NCBI RefSeq assembly: GCF_002929375.1
Contig: NZ_PJIP01000002.1
Location: 205,470-269,469, forward strand
Reading direction: 5' to 3'
From: Arthrobacter sp. DWC3
GTDB taxonomy: Bacteria; Actinomycetota; Actinomycetes; Actinomycetales; Micrococcaceae
DNA length: 64,000 nucleotides
Shown: piece by piece, positions 44,965 through 53,611 of the stretch
Layout: each line of letters begins with the position of its first letter
Numbering within the stretch: position 1 is the stretch's first letter
Notes under the pieces: generated by a model
Databases searched by the model: none
Told to the model about the DNA's origin: nothing
The model's input: the letters and a program-made list of their open reading frames with translations, nothing else
Translations under genes and position numbers: made by a program

Positions 44965-45010
44965 GCCCTGTTCAGCGCTGGGGGGCGCGTCCCCATTCCC
45001 GTGCGGTGGC

Positions 45011-45478
45011 CTAACCGGCTCCGTTGACCTCCAGCTCGGCTTCGCTCGCGAGGCGGCGGAGCTGGGCGAGCTCCTGCTCGTCGAGGCTTCGCGGCCTGGT
45101 GTCGAGGATGCACATGCTGCCCACGAACCAGCCGCCGGGCCCCCGCAGCGGGACGCCGGCGTAGAACCGGATGAAGGGAGCCTGCACCACGAGGGCACTG
45201 CCCTTGAAGCGTGGGTCTTCCAGAAGATCGGGCACCACCAGCGGGTCCTCGCCCTGGATGGTGACATTGCAGAAAGCGGCGTCCCGCGGAATGCTGCGCG
45301 GGAAGTTCCCGACGAAGGACTTGAGGTACTGCCGGTCCGCGGCGACGAGCGAGATGATCGCCGTCGTCACCCCGAAGCGTGCACACGCCTGGCGCGTCAG
45401 GCGGTCGAACCGTTCCTCATCACCGGAATCGAGGAGACCGGAACGGTCGAGCGAGCGCAGCCGCTGGCGCTCGGTCAT
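45011..45478 (-). CDS. Single-domain GAF protein
   Basis: 155 residues from ATG 45478 (GAGG upstream); longer GTG/TTG starts to 45544 are possible. The GAF fold is recognisable: RFDRLTRQACARFGVTTAIISLVAADRQYLKS, PRDAAFCNVTIQGEDPLVVPDL, PFIRFYAGVPLRGPGGWFVGSMCILD (quoted in parts), a pattern found in GAF domains fused to GGDEF or histidine-kinase modules. Here no output domain follows. Probably a small-ligand or redox sensor acting through a partner. Confidence 0.85.
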   Translation of the reverse strand: MTERQRLRSLDRSGLLDSGDEERFDRLTRQACARFGVTTAIISLVAADRQYLKSFVGNFPRSIPRDAAFCNVTIQGEDPLVVPDLLEDPRFKGSALVVQAPFIRFYAGVPLRGPGGWFVGSMCILDTRPRSLDEQELAQLRRLASEAELEVNGAG

Positions 45479-45578
45479 GCGTGCCTCACGCGACACCGAG
45501 GGATCCGATGAGAGAGGCGGGGCTGGGGAGAAGGGGATCGGCAACAGGGAGTCCGCTCGAGTGGGGGTATGAGACCAT

Positions 45579-45597
45579 CCGTTTGCTGAGGCAACGG
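45579..45597. promoter_or_regulatory. Imperfect inverted repeat upstream of the GAF protein
   Basis: CCGTTTGC-TGA-GGCAACGG: arms match apart from a one-base bulge. It lies 100 bases upstream of the GAF gene, in a region that is more A+T-rich than its surroundings. It could be an operator for that gene. Confidence 0.35.
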
Positions 45598-45716
45598 ATA
45601 CATCAATAGTGACTGGCGTTTCTCAAGTGAACGGCAGGAAACGGGTGCATGCGGTGAAAGCTTGGGCGAACTTTCGCCTGCAAGCCGTCTGGCGCATCGC
45701 CGGTACCACGGACGTC

Positions 45717-45881
45717 GACGGCGGGCAGGGCCTGTGCGAGAACTGCAACTACATCGAGGAAGCTCCCGAGTGGTCGACCCGACCCCTGCCCGGATCGGAT
45801 CATGCGATCGAGCGCCGCACCCCCACCGGGCACACAGACGTCTCCTCCGGGCCACCATTGCCCGGAACGCCCGCGCCCGGC
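45717..45881 (+). pseudogene. C-terminal remnant of a DUF222/HNH endonuclease protein
   Basis: The plus-strand frame reads DGGQGLCENCNYIEEAPEWS, then RPLPGSDHAIERRTPTGHTD and SSGPPLPGT. This is the characteristic tail of the DUF222/13E12-type HNH proteins abundant in Micrococcaceae (GLCxxCNxxKExPGW, then TPTGHxYxSxAPPLPG). The upstream ~400 residues, including DUF222 and the HNH catalytic histidines, are missing. The rest of the 544-base gap (45479-46022) holds an inverted repeat and a terminator hairpin. Confidence 0.68.
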
Positions 45882-45956
45882 TCGTCACGGAGGTTCGTCC
45901 ACTCGGTGGTCGACTTCATCGTGCTCCCGGTCGCCGCATCACGACCCGGGCGAGGC

Positions 45957-45998
45957 CGCGACCCGGCAGTCGTGCCTGGGCACGGCTGCCGGGTCGCG
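45957..45998. terminator. Long hairpin downstream of the tct-usp operon
   Basis: CGCGACCCGGCAG (45957-45969) pairs perfectly with CTGCCGGGTCGCG (45986-45998); inside it CGTGCC pairs with GGCACG. On the plus strand it is followed by CAGTTTT. It lies 24 bases beyond the stop of the universal stress gene, so it probably terminates the tctCBA-usp transcript on the minus strand. Confidence 0.65.
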
Positions 45999-46022
45999 GA
46001 CAGTTTTCCGACGATCACCGGG

Positions 46023-46415
46023 TCAGAGCTTGACCGCCAGGACGTTGCACGGCGCCGACAGCAGGATGGTCTGCGCCGTCGACCCCATGATGAGCTTGCC
46101 CACCGGCGTCCGGTGCCGCAGCCCGATCACGATCAGTTCCGCGGACAGCTCCTCGGCCGTGTCGACGACCTCCTCGGCCGCCGTCGCCTCCGAGATGCTG
46201 TGCCGGATGGAGTAGGTCACGCCGGTGGTGCTGAGCATGCCCTCCAGCTTCGAGACGTCCTCGGAGTCGGCGTAGGCCGGGTTGACGAGCCGGTCGGCCC
46301 GCGTGGTGTTGATGACCACCAGCTCGGCTCCCCGGCGTCGTGCCTCCTCCACCGCCTCGGCGACAGCGGCTTCCCCCAGGGCGTTGGGCACGTAGCCCAC
46401 CACGATGGCGCTCAT
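46023..46415 (-). CDS. Universal stress protein (UspA family)
   Basis: 130-residue single Usp domain. It has the ATP-binding signature G-2x-G-9x-G-S/T: GLRHRTPVGKLIMGSTAQTIL, followed by APCNVLAVK. The N-terminus is [20 protein letters not shown]. Its ATG overlaps the tctA stop (ATGA), so it is made together with the tricarboxylate transporter, an arrangement that suggests a regulatory role on uptake. Confidence 0.93.
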   Translation of the reverse strand: MSAIVVGYVPNALGEAAVAEAVEEARRRGAELVVINTTRADRLVNPAYADSEDVSKLEGMLSTTGVTYSIRHSISEATAAEEVVDTAEELSAELIVIGLRHRTPVGKLIMGSTAQTILLSAPCNVLAVKL

Positions 46416-48079
46416 CGGTCGGTGTCCTTCCGGTCGGGTGTGGTCGTCGTCGAGGTGGTCGAGGTCGAGGTCGAGGTGGTCGGAGTGGTGGATTCCACCG
46501 GAGCACCTTCGGTCGGCGCCACGGAGCCGCGGACGACGTCGGGCGCATCGGCGTTCGCTGCAACCATCGCCTCGAACTGGCGCTGACGGCGCTTGAGCAG
46601 GAACGAGAGGGCGAAGATGACGATCAGGACCACGTAGATGGTCGCGGCGACCGGCGACTGGATGAGCGCCACCGGATCACCCTGCGAGATCGCGAGCGAC
46701 CTGCGCAGCTGACTCTCGAAGATCGGACCCAGGATCAGGCCCACCACCATCGGCGCGATCGGGTAGCCGAAGCGCCGCATGAAGAACCCGAGGATGCCGA
46801 CCACCAGGAGGATGATCACGTCGATCGGCGTGAAGTTCACCGAGAACGCGCCGAGCACGGCGAACACCAGGATGCCCGCGTACAGGTAGGGCCGCGGGAT
46901 CTGGAGGATCTTGACCCAGATGCCCACCAGCGGGAGGTTCAGCACGAGCAGCATCAGGTTGCCCACGTAGAGGCTCGCGATGAGCGCCCACACGAGTGCG
47001 CTGTTGGACTCGAAGAGCTGCGGGCCCACGGGGATCTGGTACCGCTGAAACGCCACGAGCATCATGGCGGCCGTGGCCGTCGTCGGGATGCCGAGCGTCA
47101 GCAGGGGCACCAGTACGCCGGCGGCAGCTGCGTTGTTCGCGGCCTCCGGACCGGCGACACCCTCGATGGCGCCCTTGCCGAACTGCTTCTTGTTCTCGCC
47201 CTTCGCGAGCTTGCGCTCGGAGGCGTAGGACAGGAAGGTCGCGACGTCGGCGCCGCCGGCCGGGATGGTACCCACCGGGAAACCGATGAACGTCCCGCGC
47301 AGCCAGGGCTTCCAGGAGCGGCGGAGATCGTCCTTGCGGAGCCAGCTCGTCCAGCCGCCCGTCACCGGGATCACCTTGATGGGGCCGTGCCGGAGGCGGG
47401 ACGCCACGTAGAGGGCCTCACCGACGGCGAAGAGCGCCACCGCCACGAGGACGACGTCGATCCCGTCCGCGAGGAACGGGCTGCCGAAGGTGTAGCGCTG
47501 CTGGGCGGTCAGGGCGTCGAAGCCCACGAGGGCGATGAACAGGCCGAGGCCGAGGGACGCGAGTCCGCGCAGCACCGACGAGCCGAGCAGGGCGCCGACC
47601 GTCAGGAAGGCCACCACCATGAGGGCCACGTACTCGACGGGACCGATCTGCACCGCGAAGGCCGCGACGTACGGGGCCAGGAAGCTCAGCAGGACGGTCG
47701 CGATGGTGCCGGCCACGAACGAGCCGACCGCCGCCGTCGCGAGCGCTGCCGCTCCCCTGCCGGCCTTGGCCATCTTGTTGCCCTCGAGCGCCGTGACGAT
47801 CGAGGAGGATTCACCGGGCGTGTTGAGCAGGATCGACGTGGTGGACCCGCCGTACATGCCGCCGTAGTAGATGCCGGCGAAGACGATGATCGCCGCCGTC
47901 GGTTCGAGGCTGTACGTGATGGGCATGAGCAGCGCGACCGTCATGGCCGGGCCGATGCCGGGCAGTACGCCGACGGCGGTGCCGACGAGCACCCCGCCGA
48001 GCGCGAAGAGGAGGTACATGGGCTGCATCGCCGTGGCGAAGCCCTCCATGAGCAGGAAGAAGCTATCCACCGAAGACAC
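46412..48079 (-). CDS. tctA: Tripartite tricarboxylate transporter, large permease TctA
   Basis: 555 residues with about twelve hydrophobic segments. Signature stretches: [45 protein letters not shown] and [32 protein letters not shown] (in pieces), with repeated Pro-Gly motifs of the substrate path. The last ~30 residues form a Ser/Thr-only tail ([17 protein letters not shown]) encoded by a GTC/GAG-type microsatellite. GTG 48079 overlaps the tctB end by 17 bases. Confidence 0.96.
   Translation of the reverse strand: MSSVDSFFLLMEGFATAMQPMYLLFALGGVLVGTAVGVLPGIGPAMTVALLMPITYSLEPTAAIIVFAGIYYGGMYGGSTTSILLNTPGESSSIVTALEGNKMAKAGRGAAALATAAVGSFVAGTIATVLLSFLAPYVAAFAVQIGPVEYVALMVVAFLTVGALLGSSVLRGLASLGLGLFIALVGFDALTAQQRYTFGSPFLADGIDVVLVAVALFAVGEALYVASRLRHGPIKVIPVTGGWTSWLRKDDLRRSWKPWLRGTFIGFPVGTIPAGGADVATFLSYASERKLAKGENKKQFGKGAIEGVAGPEAANNAAAAGVLVPLLTLGIPTTATAAMMLVAFQRYQIPVGPQLFESNSALVWALIASLYVGNLMLLVLNLPLVGIWVKILQIPRPYLYAGILVFAVLGAFSVNFTPIDVIILLVVGILGFFMRRFGYPIAPMVVGLILGPIFESQLRRSLAISQGDPVALIQSPVAATIYVVLIVIFALSFLLKRRQRQFEAMVAANADAPDVVRGSVAPTEGAPVESTTPTTSTSTSTTSTTTTPDRKDTDR
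46438..46490. repeat. Low-complexity trinucleotide tract in the tctA 3' end
   Basis: Plus strand shows alternating GTC, GAG and GTG triplets (GTCGAG and GTGGTC units). On the coding strand it gives a Ser/Thr run at the TctA C-terminus. Such tracts can change length by slippage. Confidence 0.65.
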
Positions 48080-48605
48080 CCAGCCCTTCGAGGAAGCCCG
48101 GAGGCAGTGAGACGCCCAGCAGGCCGCCGAAGACGAACTGCAGTACCAGGGCGAGGACGATCGCGGTCACGAGGTTCCGCCACCAGGGGCGGGCCCCGAG
48201 GGACCAGGCGGCTCCGAAGAAGAGGATGGCCGCGGCGAGGGGCCACCCCAGCGGGACGATCATGAACGCGTGCAGCAGGACGAAGCCGGCGAGCTTGCCG
48301 ACGGTCAGCCAGTCGGTCTTCGCGTCGAGGTCCACGTCCTCGCCCTCGTCCGCGGAGCCACGGTGGCCGCGGAGCACCTGGATCACCAGGCCGGCCCCGA
48401 CGGCGACGAGCAGGGCGGAGACGGCGTAGGGGAACGCGCGGGGGCCGATGTCGCTGGCCGAGGTGGGGGTCTGGATCCCCGCACCGGCCACGAACCCGAC
48501 CACGCCGATGCTGACGATCAGGAGCGCGAAGACGAGCTCACCGATCGGCTTGCCGGGAGCGGCGGTCGTGCCGCTCCCGGGGCTGTTCTGGATGGAGGTA
48601 CTCAT
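48063..48605 (-). CDS. tctB: Tripartite tricarboxylate transporter, small permease TctB
   Basis: 180 residues with four hydrophobic segments, the usual TctB layout. GPRAFPYAVSALLVAVGAGLV is the most conserved part (normally GPGFFP). A hydrophilic loop (EGEDVDLDAKTDW) separates the halves. Starts three bases after tctC and overlaps tctA. Confidence 0.93.
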   Translation of the reverse strand: MSTSIQNSPGSGTTAAPGKPIGELVFALLIVSIGVVGFVAGAGIQTPTSASDIGPRAFPYAVSALLVAVGAGLVIQVLRGHRGSADEGEDVDLDAKTDWLTVGKLAGFVLLHAFMIVPLGWPLAAAILFFGAAWSLGARPWWRNLVTAIVLALVLQFVFGGLLGVSLPPGFLEGLGVFGG

Positions 48606-48608
48606 GGA

Positions 48609-49616
48609 CTACAGCAGTCCGATGTCGGTGAGGGTCGTCTTGACGCTCGTGATGTCCTCGTCGAGGAAGGTCTGGAACTCCTCGCCGGTCAGGAACGCGT
48701 CCGACCAGTTGTTCTCCTCGAGGGTGGCCTTCCAGGTGTCGGTCGCGTGCAGGTCGGTCACGAGCTGCGTGAGCTTCTCGGCCTGGGCGTCGTCGATGTT
48801 CCCGGGTGCCACGACGCCGCGCCAGTTGGTGAGCACGAGGTCCACGCCCTCCTCGGTGAGGGTCGGGGTGTCGGGCAGCTGCGGGGCCGCCTCCTCGCCG
48901 GACACCGCGAGCGCCCGGAGCTTGCCGGCCTCCACCTGCTCCGCGTACTCGCCGACGCCGGAGATGCCGGCGTTGACCTTGTTGCCGAGCAGTGCGGCGA
49001 GCGACTCGCCACCGCCCGAGTAGGGGATGTAGTTCAGGCTGTCCGGGGAGATGCCGGCTTCCTTCAGCACCGAGCCGGCGAGGATGTGGTCCGCGCCGCC
49101 CGCCGAGCCGCCCGTGATGGAGACGCCCTTGCCCTTGGCCTCGATGTCGTCGAGGAGGTCCTGGATGGTCTGGTACGGCGAGTCCGCGGGGACCACGATC
49201 ACGAGGGGCTCCTCGGTGAGCCGGGCGATCGGGGTGGTGTCCTCGATGCGGGTGGCGGCCTTGTTGGTCTCCACGGCGCCGACCATGACGTAGCCCATGA
49301 CCATCAGCGTGTTGGGGTCCGTCTCGGTGGCGAGCTGGGCCAGGCCGTTGGTGCCGCCGGCGCCGCCCACGTTGACCACGGAGGCGTTGCCCACGAGGTC
49401 GTTCTCCTTGAGGTCCGTCTCCATGGCCCTGCCGGTCTGGTCCCAGCCTCCGCCCGGATCGGCGGGGACCACGATGTTGAGTTTCTCGATGGTGCCCTCC
49501 GCATCCCCGGCGGTGGTGCTCTCCGTCATTGAGCCACAGGCCGAGAGGGCGAGCGCGGAGGCGAGGGCGAGGGATGCGAGGGCCGAGCGGCGCGTCGTCG
49601 TGCGTTCGATCATCAT
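48609..49616 (-). CDS. tctC: Tripartite tricarboxylate transporter substrate-binding lipoprotein TctC
   Basis: 335 residues. The lipobox is LSAC (Cys27) after a signal with two arginines (TTTRRSALAS). The mature fold shows LNIVVPADPGGGWDQTGRAM, GGAGGTNGLAQL, GGSAGGADHI and the two-domain carboxylate clamp. Likely ligand is citrate or another di/tricarboxylate, given the neighbouring CitA-type kinase. ATG 49616 or 49613. Confidence 0.95.
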   Translation of the reverse strand: MMIERTTTRRSALASLALASALALSACGSMTESTTAGDAEGTIEKLNIVVPADPGGGWDQTGRAMETDLKENDLVGNASVVNVGGAGGTNGLAQLATETDPNTLMVMGYVMVGAVETNKAATRIEDTTPIARLTEEPLVIVVPADSPYQTIQDLLDDIEAKGKGVSITGGSAGGADHILAGSVLKEAGISPDSLNYIPYSGGGESLAALLGNKVNAGISGVGEYAEQVEAGKLRALAVSGEEAAPQLPDTPTLTEEGVDLVLTNWRGVVAPGNIDDAQAEKLTQLVTDLHATDTWKATLEENNWSDAFLTGEEFQTFLDEDITSVKTTLTDIGLL

Positions 49617-49663
49617 AGTGTTCTCTTCCTTGAGATGTGATGTGGGTCACCACTGCTGGTCTC

Positions 49664-49693
49664 AGGCTAGGAAGGCCGCCGGCGAGCGGTAAA
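49664..49693 (-). promoter_or_regulatory. Candidate promoter of the tctCBA-usp operon
   Basis: On the minus strand TTTACC (49688-49693), 18 bases, TAGCCT (49664-49669), giving a leader of about 40 bases before tctC. Just upstream lies an A+T-richer stretch (around 49700-49735) where the response regulator could bind. Confidence 0.42.
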
Positions 49694-49772
49694 GCATGCG
49701 GTCGTAGTGCTCGTATTGGTCTTTGTGGTCACAGGCGCCCGCCCGGCCCGGGCGGGGCCGACCGACGAGCCG

Positions 49773-49798
49773 GTGTGACGTGTCCGGGCGTGTCACAC
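49773..49798. promoter_or_regulatory. Inverted repeat in front of the sensor kinase
   Basis: GTGTGAC (49773-49779) and GTCACAC (49792-49798) form perfect seven-base arms 12 bases apart, ending seven bases before the kinase ATG. The placement over the promoter/start suggests an operator, possibly for autoregulation by the response regulator. Confidence 0.45.
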
Positions 49799-49805
49799 TA
49801 AGGGG

Positions 49806-51407
49806 ATGATCAGGTCGATGTCGCTTCGATCACAGCTGTTCCTCCTGCAGCTGGCCATCGTGCTCGTCATCGTCGCCGTCGCCGGGTCCACCGCCGTCGC
49901 CATGCAGCGCCAGCAGATCCGCGAGCAGTACCAGGACCGCATGGTGGGCGTCGCCCGGTCGGTGGCACAGCTGCCCTCCGTGATCGACGCCTTCGGCGAG
50001 GCCGATCCCAGTGCGACCATCCAGCCCATCGCCGACCTCATCCGCCAGTCGACGGGCGTCACCTACGTGGTCGTCACCGACGGGAACGGTGTCCGCTACT
50101 CCCACCCCAACCCGGAGCTCATCGGCGAGGTGGTCTCCACCGATCCGTCGGTCCCCCTCTCCGGTGAGACCTTCATCGGCACGCAGACCGGCACGCTCGG
50201 GAAATCCTGGCGCGTGAAGGTCCCCATCTTCGACCGCGACGGCGGCATCATCGGCACCGCCTCGGTCGGCACGCTGGAGTCCGAGCTCGACGCCGACCTC
50301 TACGAGGACCTCCCCCGCCTCCTGGCGTGGCTGATCGTCGCCGCGCTCGTCGGCTCGGCGGGCGCCATCTGGATCTCCCGGCTCGTCTGGCGGCGCATCT
50401 ACCGGTTGGAACCGGAGCAGATCGCGTCGCTCCTCGAGACGCGCGACGCCATGATCCACGGCATCAGCGAGGGCATGGTCGCCGTCGACGAGCACCACCG
50501 GATCGCGCTCCTCAACGACGAGGCGAAGAGGCTGCTGGAGCTCGACGACGCCGCGACCGGCCGGCCCGCGACGGACGTCATGGAACCGGCCCTCGCCCGG
50601 CTGCTCACCGATCCCGCCGACACCGACGAGACCGTTCTCTCCGGCGAGCGTGTGCTCCTCGCCCGCACGTCCGACGCCCTCGTGGACGGCAAGCGCGTGG
50701 GCCGCGTCATGATCCTCCGCGACCGCACCGAGCTCTACCAGCTGCTCACCGACCTCGACGGCGAGCGCGACGCCACGCAGGCGCTGCGGGCCCAGGCCCA
50801 CGAGTTCGCCAACCGGATGCACACCATCTCCGGGCTGCTCGAGCTCGGTCGCACGGCGCAGGCCGTCGACTTCATCTCCCGCTCCGGGCACGGCGGGTCG
50901 CTCGTCTCGGGGAGCATCGCACCCGGCATCCAGGATCCGGATGCCGCGAGCCTGCTCATGACCAAGAGCACCATCGCAGCAGAGAAAGGCATCACCCTGA
51001 CCATCGACGACACCTCGGTGCTCGAACCCGACGGCACCACCGACGTCGTGACCGTGCTCGGCATCCTCATCGACAACGCGATGGAGGCCGTGACCGGCAG
51101 CGGACGGACCGACGGACTCGTCACGGTGCACCTCGCGGCCGAGGACCACACCCGGATCACCGTCGCCGACAACGGTCCCGGCGTCGCCCCCGAGGACGTG
51201 GACGGCATCTTCTCCTCCGGCTACTCGACCAAGGACGGCGGCCACACCGGCACGCGCGGCTTCGGCCTCGCGCTCGTGGACCGGATCGCCCGCCGCCGTT
51301 CGGGGCAGGTGGTCGTCGACGGGTCCGAGCTCGGCGGCGCCGAGTTCACGGTCTGGCTCGCGCCGTCGCTCGTCGACGCCCCCCGACCCCACCTGCAGGT
51401 GCCGTGA
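49806..51407 (+). CDS. CitA/DcuS-type sensor histidine kinase
   Basis: 533 residues. TM1 lies near residues 10-30. An extracytoplasmic PAS-like (sCache) domain follows up to ~170 (TGVTYVVVTDGNGVRYSHPN, HPNPELIGE), then TM2 (~172-192), a cytoplasmic PAS (~210-300), the phospho-acceptor region QAHEFANRMHTISGL (His) and an HATPase domain with DNAMEAV (N box), VADNGPGV (G1) and GFGLALV (G2). This layout is that of kinases sensing citrate and C4-dicarboxylates outside the cell, in keeping with the divergent tct operon. ATG 49806. Confidence 0.95.
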   Translation: MIRSMSLRSQLFLLQLAIVLVIVAVAGSTAVAMQRQQIREQYQDRMVGVARSVAQLPSVIDAFGEADPSATIQPIADLIRQSTGVTYVVVTDGNGVRYSHPNPELIGEVVSTDPSVPLSGETFIGTQTGTLGKSWRVKVPIFDRDGGIIGTASVGTLESELDADLYEDLPRLLAWLIVAALVGSAGAIWISRLVWRRIYRLEPEQIASLLETRDAMIHGISEGMVAVDEHHRIALLNDEAKRLLELDDAATGRPATDVMEPALARLLTDPADTDETVLSGERVLLARTSDALVDGKRVGRVMILRDRTELYQLLTDLDGERDATQALRAQAHEFANRMHTISGLLELGRTAQAVDFISRSGHGGSLVSGSIAPGIQDPDAASLLMTKSTIAAEKGITLTIDDTSVLEPDGTTDVVTVLGILIDNAMEAVTGSGRTDGLVTVHLAAEDHTRITVADNGPGVAPEDVDGIFSSGYSTKDGGHTGTRGFGLALVDRIARRRSGQVVVDGSELGGAEFTVWLAPSLVDAPRPHLQVP

Positions 51408-52153
51408 CCATCGCGCCCGCCCTGATCCCCACCCTGGTGGTGGACGACGACCACGAGGTGGCCGGGATCCACACCGGGTTCCTCCTCGCCCACGGTGCGT
51501 TCGACGTCGTCGGCGCCGCCCACACGGGGGCGCGGGCGCTCGAGCTCGCCGACGCCCTGCGGCCCCGCCTCGTGCTGCTGGACATCCACCTGCCCGACAT
51601 GACGGGCATCGACGTGCTGCGCGCGCTGCGGAACCGGTCAGGTGAGCCGCTCGACGTCATCGCCATCACCGCCGCCCGGGAACTCGACACCGTCCGCGCG
51701 GCCGTTGCCGGCGGAGTGCTGCACTACCTCGTCAAGCCGTTCGGGGCCGCGGTGCTGAACCAGCGGCTGGACGCCTACGTGGCGTACCGCCGCGACCTCG
51801 ACTCGCACGCCGCGGACGGCTCGGCAGCCCTGGACCAGGGGCGCATCGACCAGCTCCTGCGCACGACGGCGGCACCCCGTGCGGGTGGCGGGCCGTCGGC
51901 CACCGCCACGATCTCCACGCCCAAGGGTCTCTCCGCGCCGACGCTCGACGCCGTCATGCTGGACCTGCGCAGCCAGGGCCGCGGCACGTCGGCGTCCGAC
52001 GTCGCCGAGCGCCTCGGCATGGCGCGCGTGAGCGCCCGCCGGTACCTCGAGTTCCTCGTGGCGCGGGGACAGGCGCGGATCGTCCCGCAGTACGGATCGG
52101 CGGGACGCCCCGAGAAGTTCTACGTCTGGACGGACGACGCCTCCCGCCGGTGA
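51404..52153 (+). CDS. CitB/DcuR-type response regulator
   Basis: 249 residues. The receiver domain has DDD near the start, the phospho-acceptor Asp in VLLDIHLPDMTG and the Lys in YLVKPFG. The C-terminal domain (~170-240) is the helix-turn-helix of the CitB/DcuR group (TSASDVAERLGMARVSARRYLEFL) and RPEKFYVW. GTG overlaps the kinase stop in a GTGA arrangement. Likely activates tctCBA. Confidence 0.95.
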   Translation: MTIAPALIPTLVVDDDHEVAGIHTGFLLAHGAFDVVGAAHTGARALELADALRPRLVLLDIHLPDMTGIDVLRALRNRSGEPLDVIAITAARELDTVRAAVAGGVLHYLVKPFGAAVLNQRLDAYVAYRRDLDSHAADGSAALDQGRIDQLLRTTAAPRAGGGPSATATISTPKGLSAPTLDAVMLDLRSQGRGTSASDVAERLGMARVSARRYLEFLVARGQARIVPQYGSAGRPEKFYVWTDDASRR

Positions 52154-52199
52154 GCGGAGGCCGAAGGAATAACTCCCGATCAGGAAGGTTGTGCTGGAC

Positions 52200-52883
52200 A
52201 TGAGCGAGAACAGGACGAACCGGACGGACGCCCGTCGCAGCACCATCGGCTTCATCGGCAGCGGCCATATCGGCTCGCAGCTCGCACGCCTCGCCGTCGC
52301 GCGGGGCTACCAGGTCATCATGAGCAACTCCCGCGGCCCGGAGACCCTCGCCGACCTCGTCGGCGAGCTCGGTGACGCCGCCCGTGCCGGCACCACGGAG
52401 GAGGCGGCGAGGGAGGGTGACGTCGTCGTCGTCACCATCCCCCTGAAGGCCCTCGACGCCGTGCCCGTGGAACCGCTGGTCGGCAAGCTCGTGCTCGACA
52501 CCGGCAACTACTACCCGCAGCGGGACGGACAGATCGCCGAGCTCGAGGACGAGAGCACGACCACGAGCGAGCTCCTGCAGCGCCGCCTGCCGGGCTCGTC
52601 CGTGGTGAAGGTGTTCAACAACATCGGCGCCGCCCACCTCACCGCGCACGGCACGCCGGCCGGCACGCCCCAGCGCCGTGCGCTGCCCGTCGCGGGCGAC
52701 GACTCCGACGCGAAGCAGGCCGTGGTGGAGCTGCTCGACGAGTTCGGGTTCGACGCCGTGGACGTGGGTCCCCTCGCCGAGGGCTGGCGCTACCAGCGCG
52801 ACACCCCTGCGTACGGGACGGTGCACGACGCCGCCGGGATGCGCGAGGCGCTCGCGCAGGCCAGGCGCTACGCCGAGATGTAG
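52200..52883 (+). CDS. NAD(P)-binding protein of the F420-dependent NADP reductase family
   Basis: 227 residues. Rossmann motif IGFIGSGHIGSQLARLAV, SNSRGPETL where Ser/Arg suggest NADP(H), VKVFNNIGAAHLT and AVAGDDSDAKQ-like LPVAGDDSDAK. COG2085-type proteins use F420 or NADP(H) as a reductase, sometimes on other substrates. ATG 52200 is 11 bases after AGGAAGG; GTG at 52191 is the alternative. Confidence 0.85.
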   Translation: MSENRTNRTDARRSTIGFIGSGHIGSQLARLAVARGYQVIMSNSRGPETLADLVGELGDAARAGTTEEAAREGDVVVVTIPLKALDAVPVEPLVGKLVLDTGNYYPQRDGQIAELEDESTTTSELLQRRLPGSSVVKVFNNIGAAHLTAHGTPAGTPQRRALPVAGDDSDAKQAVVELLDEFGFDAVDVGPLAEGWRYQRDTPAYGTVHDAAGMREALAQARRYAEM

Positions 52884-52886
52884 CCG

Positions 52887-53501
52887 TCAGCTCCGGCCGC
52901 GCCAGACCCGCCGCCAGAAGGACGGCCTCGGCGGTTCCGGCGGCGCTTCCGCCTCGGCCGCCCGACGCGCCTCCGCCCGGCGGTCGCGCCAGCGCTCCAC
53001 CTCGGCGTCGACGTCGCGGAGCCTCGTGATGACGGGCGGTCCGCCGAGCAGCTGGCGCCGTGCGTCGATCACGCGGTAGTTGAAGTCGTCGAGGATCTCG
53101 CGGACCTGCTGCTCGGTGTACTGGCGGTCGAGGCGGCCGTCCAGCTCGGTGTCCTCCGTGCGCAGCAGGATGGCCGCAGGGCCGAGGCCCGTGATGTTCT
53201 CGCGCTGGATCAGGCCCTTGACCCACCAGTCGGGGTCGTGCGCCTCCCCCAGTCCCGGGATCGGCTTGCCGGCGAGGGTCAGGTCGTCGAAGTCGCCGCG
53301 TGCCACGGCGCGGTCCACGATGAGCCGCGCGCGCTTGACCTCGTCCTCGCCCTGCCGCAGGGGCGCCAGCCCACCGTCCGGGGACTCGCCGCCGTCGTTC
53401 TGGCGTTCCAGCTCGGCCAGCGCATCGCTCGCGTCCCCCGCACCGCGGGCAGCCCGGTACTGGGCCGCCCTCCGCAGCCTCTCCTCGTCCTCCTGGTACA
53501 C
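52887..53501 (-). CDS. DUF1992 (DnaJ homologue C28-like) protein
   Basis: 204 residues. Core of the family: ARLIVDRAVARGDFDDLTLAGKPIPGLG, DPDWWVKGLIQRENI and LDDFNYRVIDARRQLLGGPP. Function unknown; the human homologue DNAJC28 is chaperone-related. GTG 53501 is used, but GGAGGGG lies 15 bases upstream, eight bases before an in-frame ATC, so the start is uncertain. Converges with the NADP reductase gene, three bases apart. Confidence 0.85.
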   Translation of the reverse strand: MYQEDEERLRRAAQYRAARGAGDASDALAELERQNDGGESPDGGLAPLRQGEDEVKRARLIVDRAVARGDFDDLTLAGKPIPGLGEAHDPDWWVKGLIQRENITGLGPAAILLRTEDTELDGRLDRQYTEQQVREILDDFNYRVIDARRQLLGGPPVITRLRDVDAEVERWRDRRAEARRAAEAEAPPEPPRPSFWRRVWRGRS

Positions 53502-53611
53502 GCTGATGCCGCTACCCCTCCACCTGGTGCCGCCGGTCCTTCCAGTATTCCGAGGTCCCGGGCGGGCCCGCAACCGGTTCCCCCGGGGACCGACAGCCCG
53601 GGGCGGAGCCG

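Noticed and set aside
46340-48265. 641-codon open frame on the plus strand over tctA and tctB
   Set aside because: Antisense shadow of the TctA/TctB genes; composition is Arg/His/Glu-rich with no family resemblance, and the minus-strand proteins are unmistakable.
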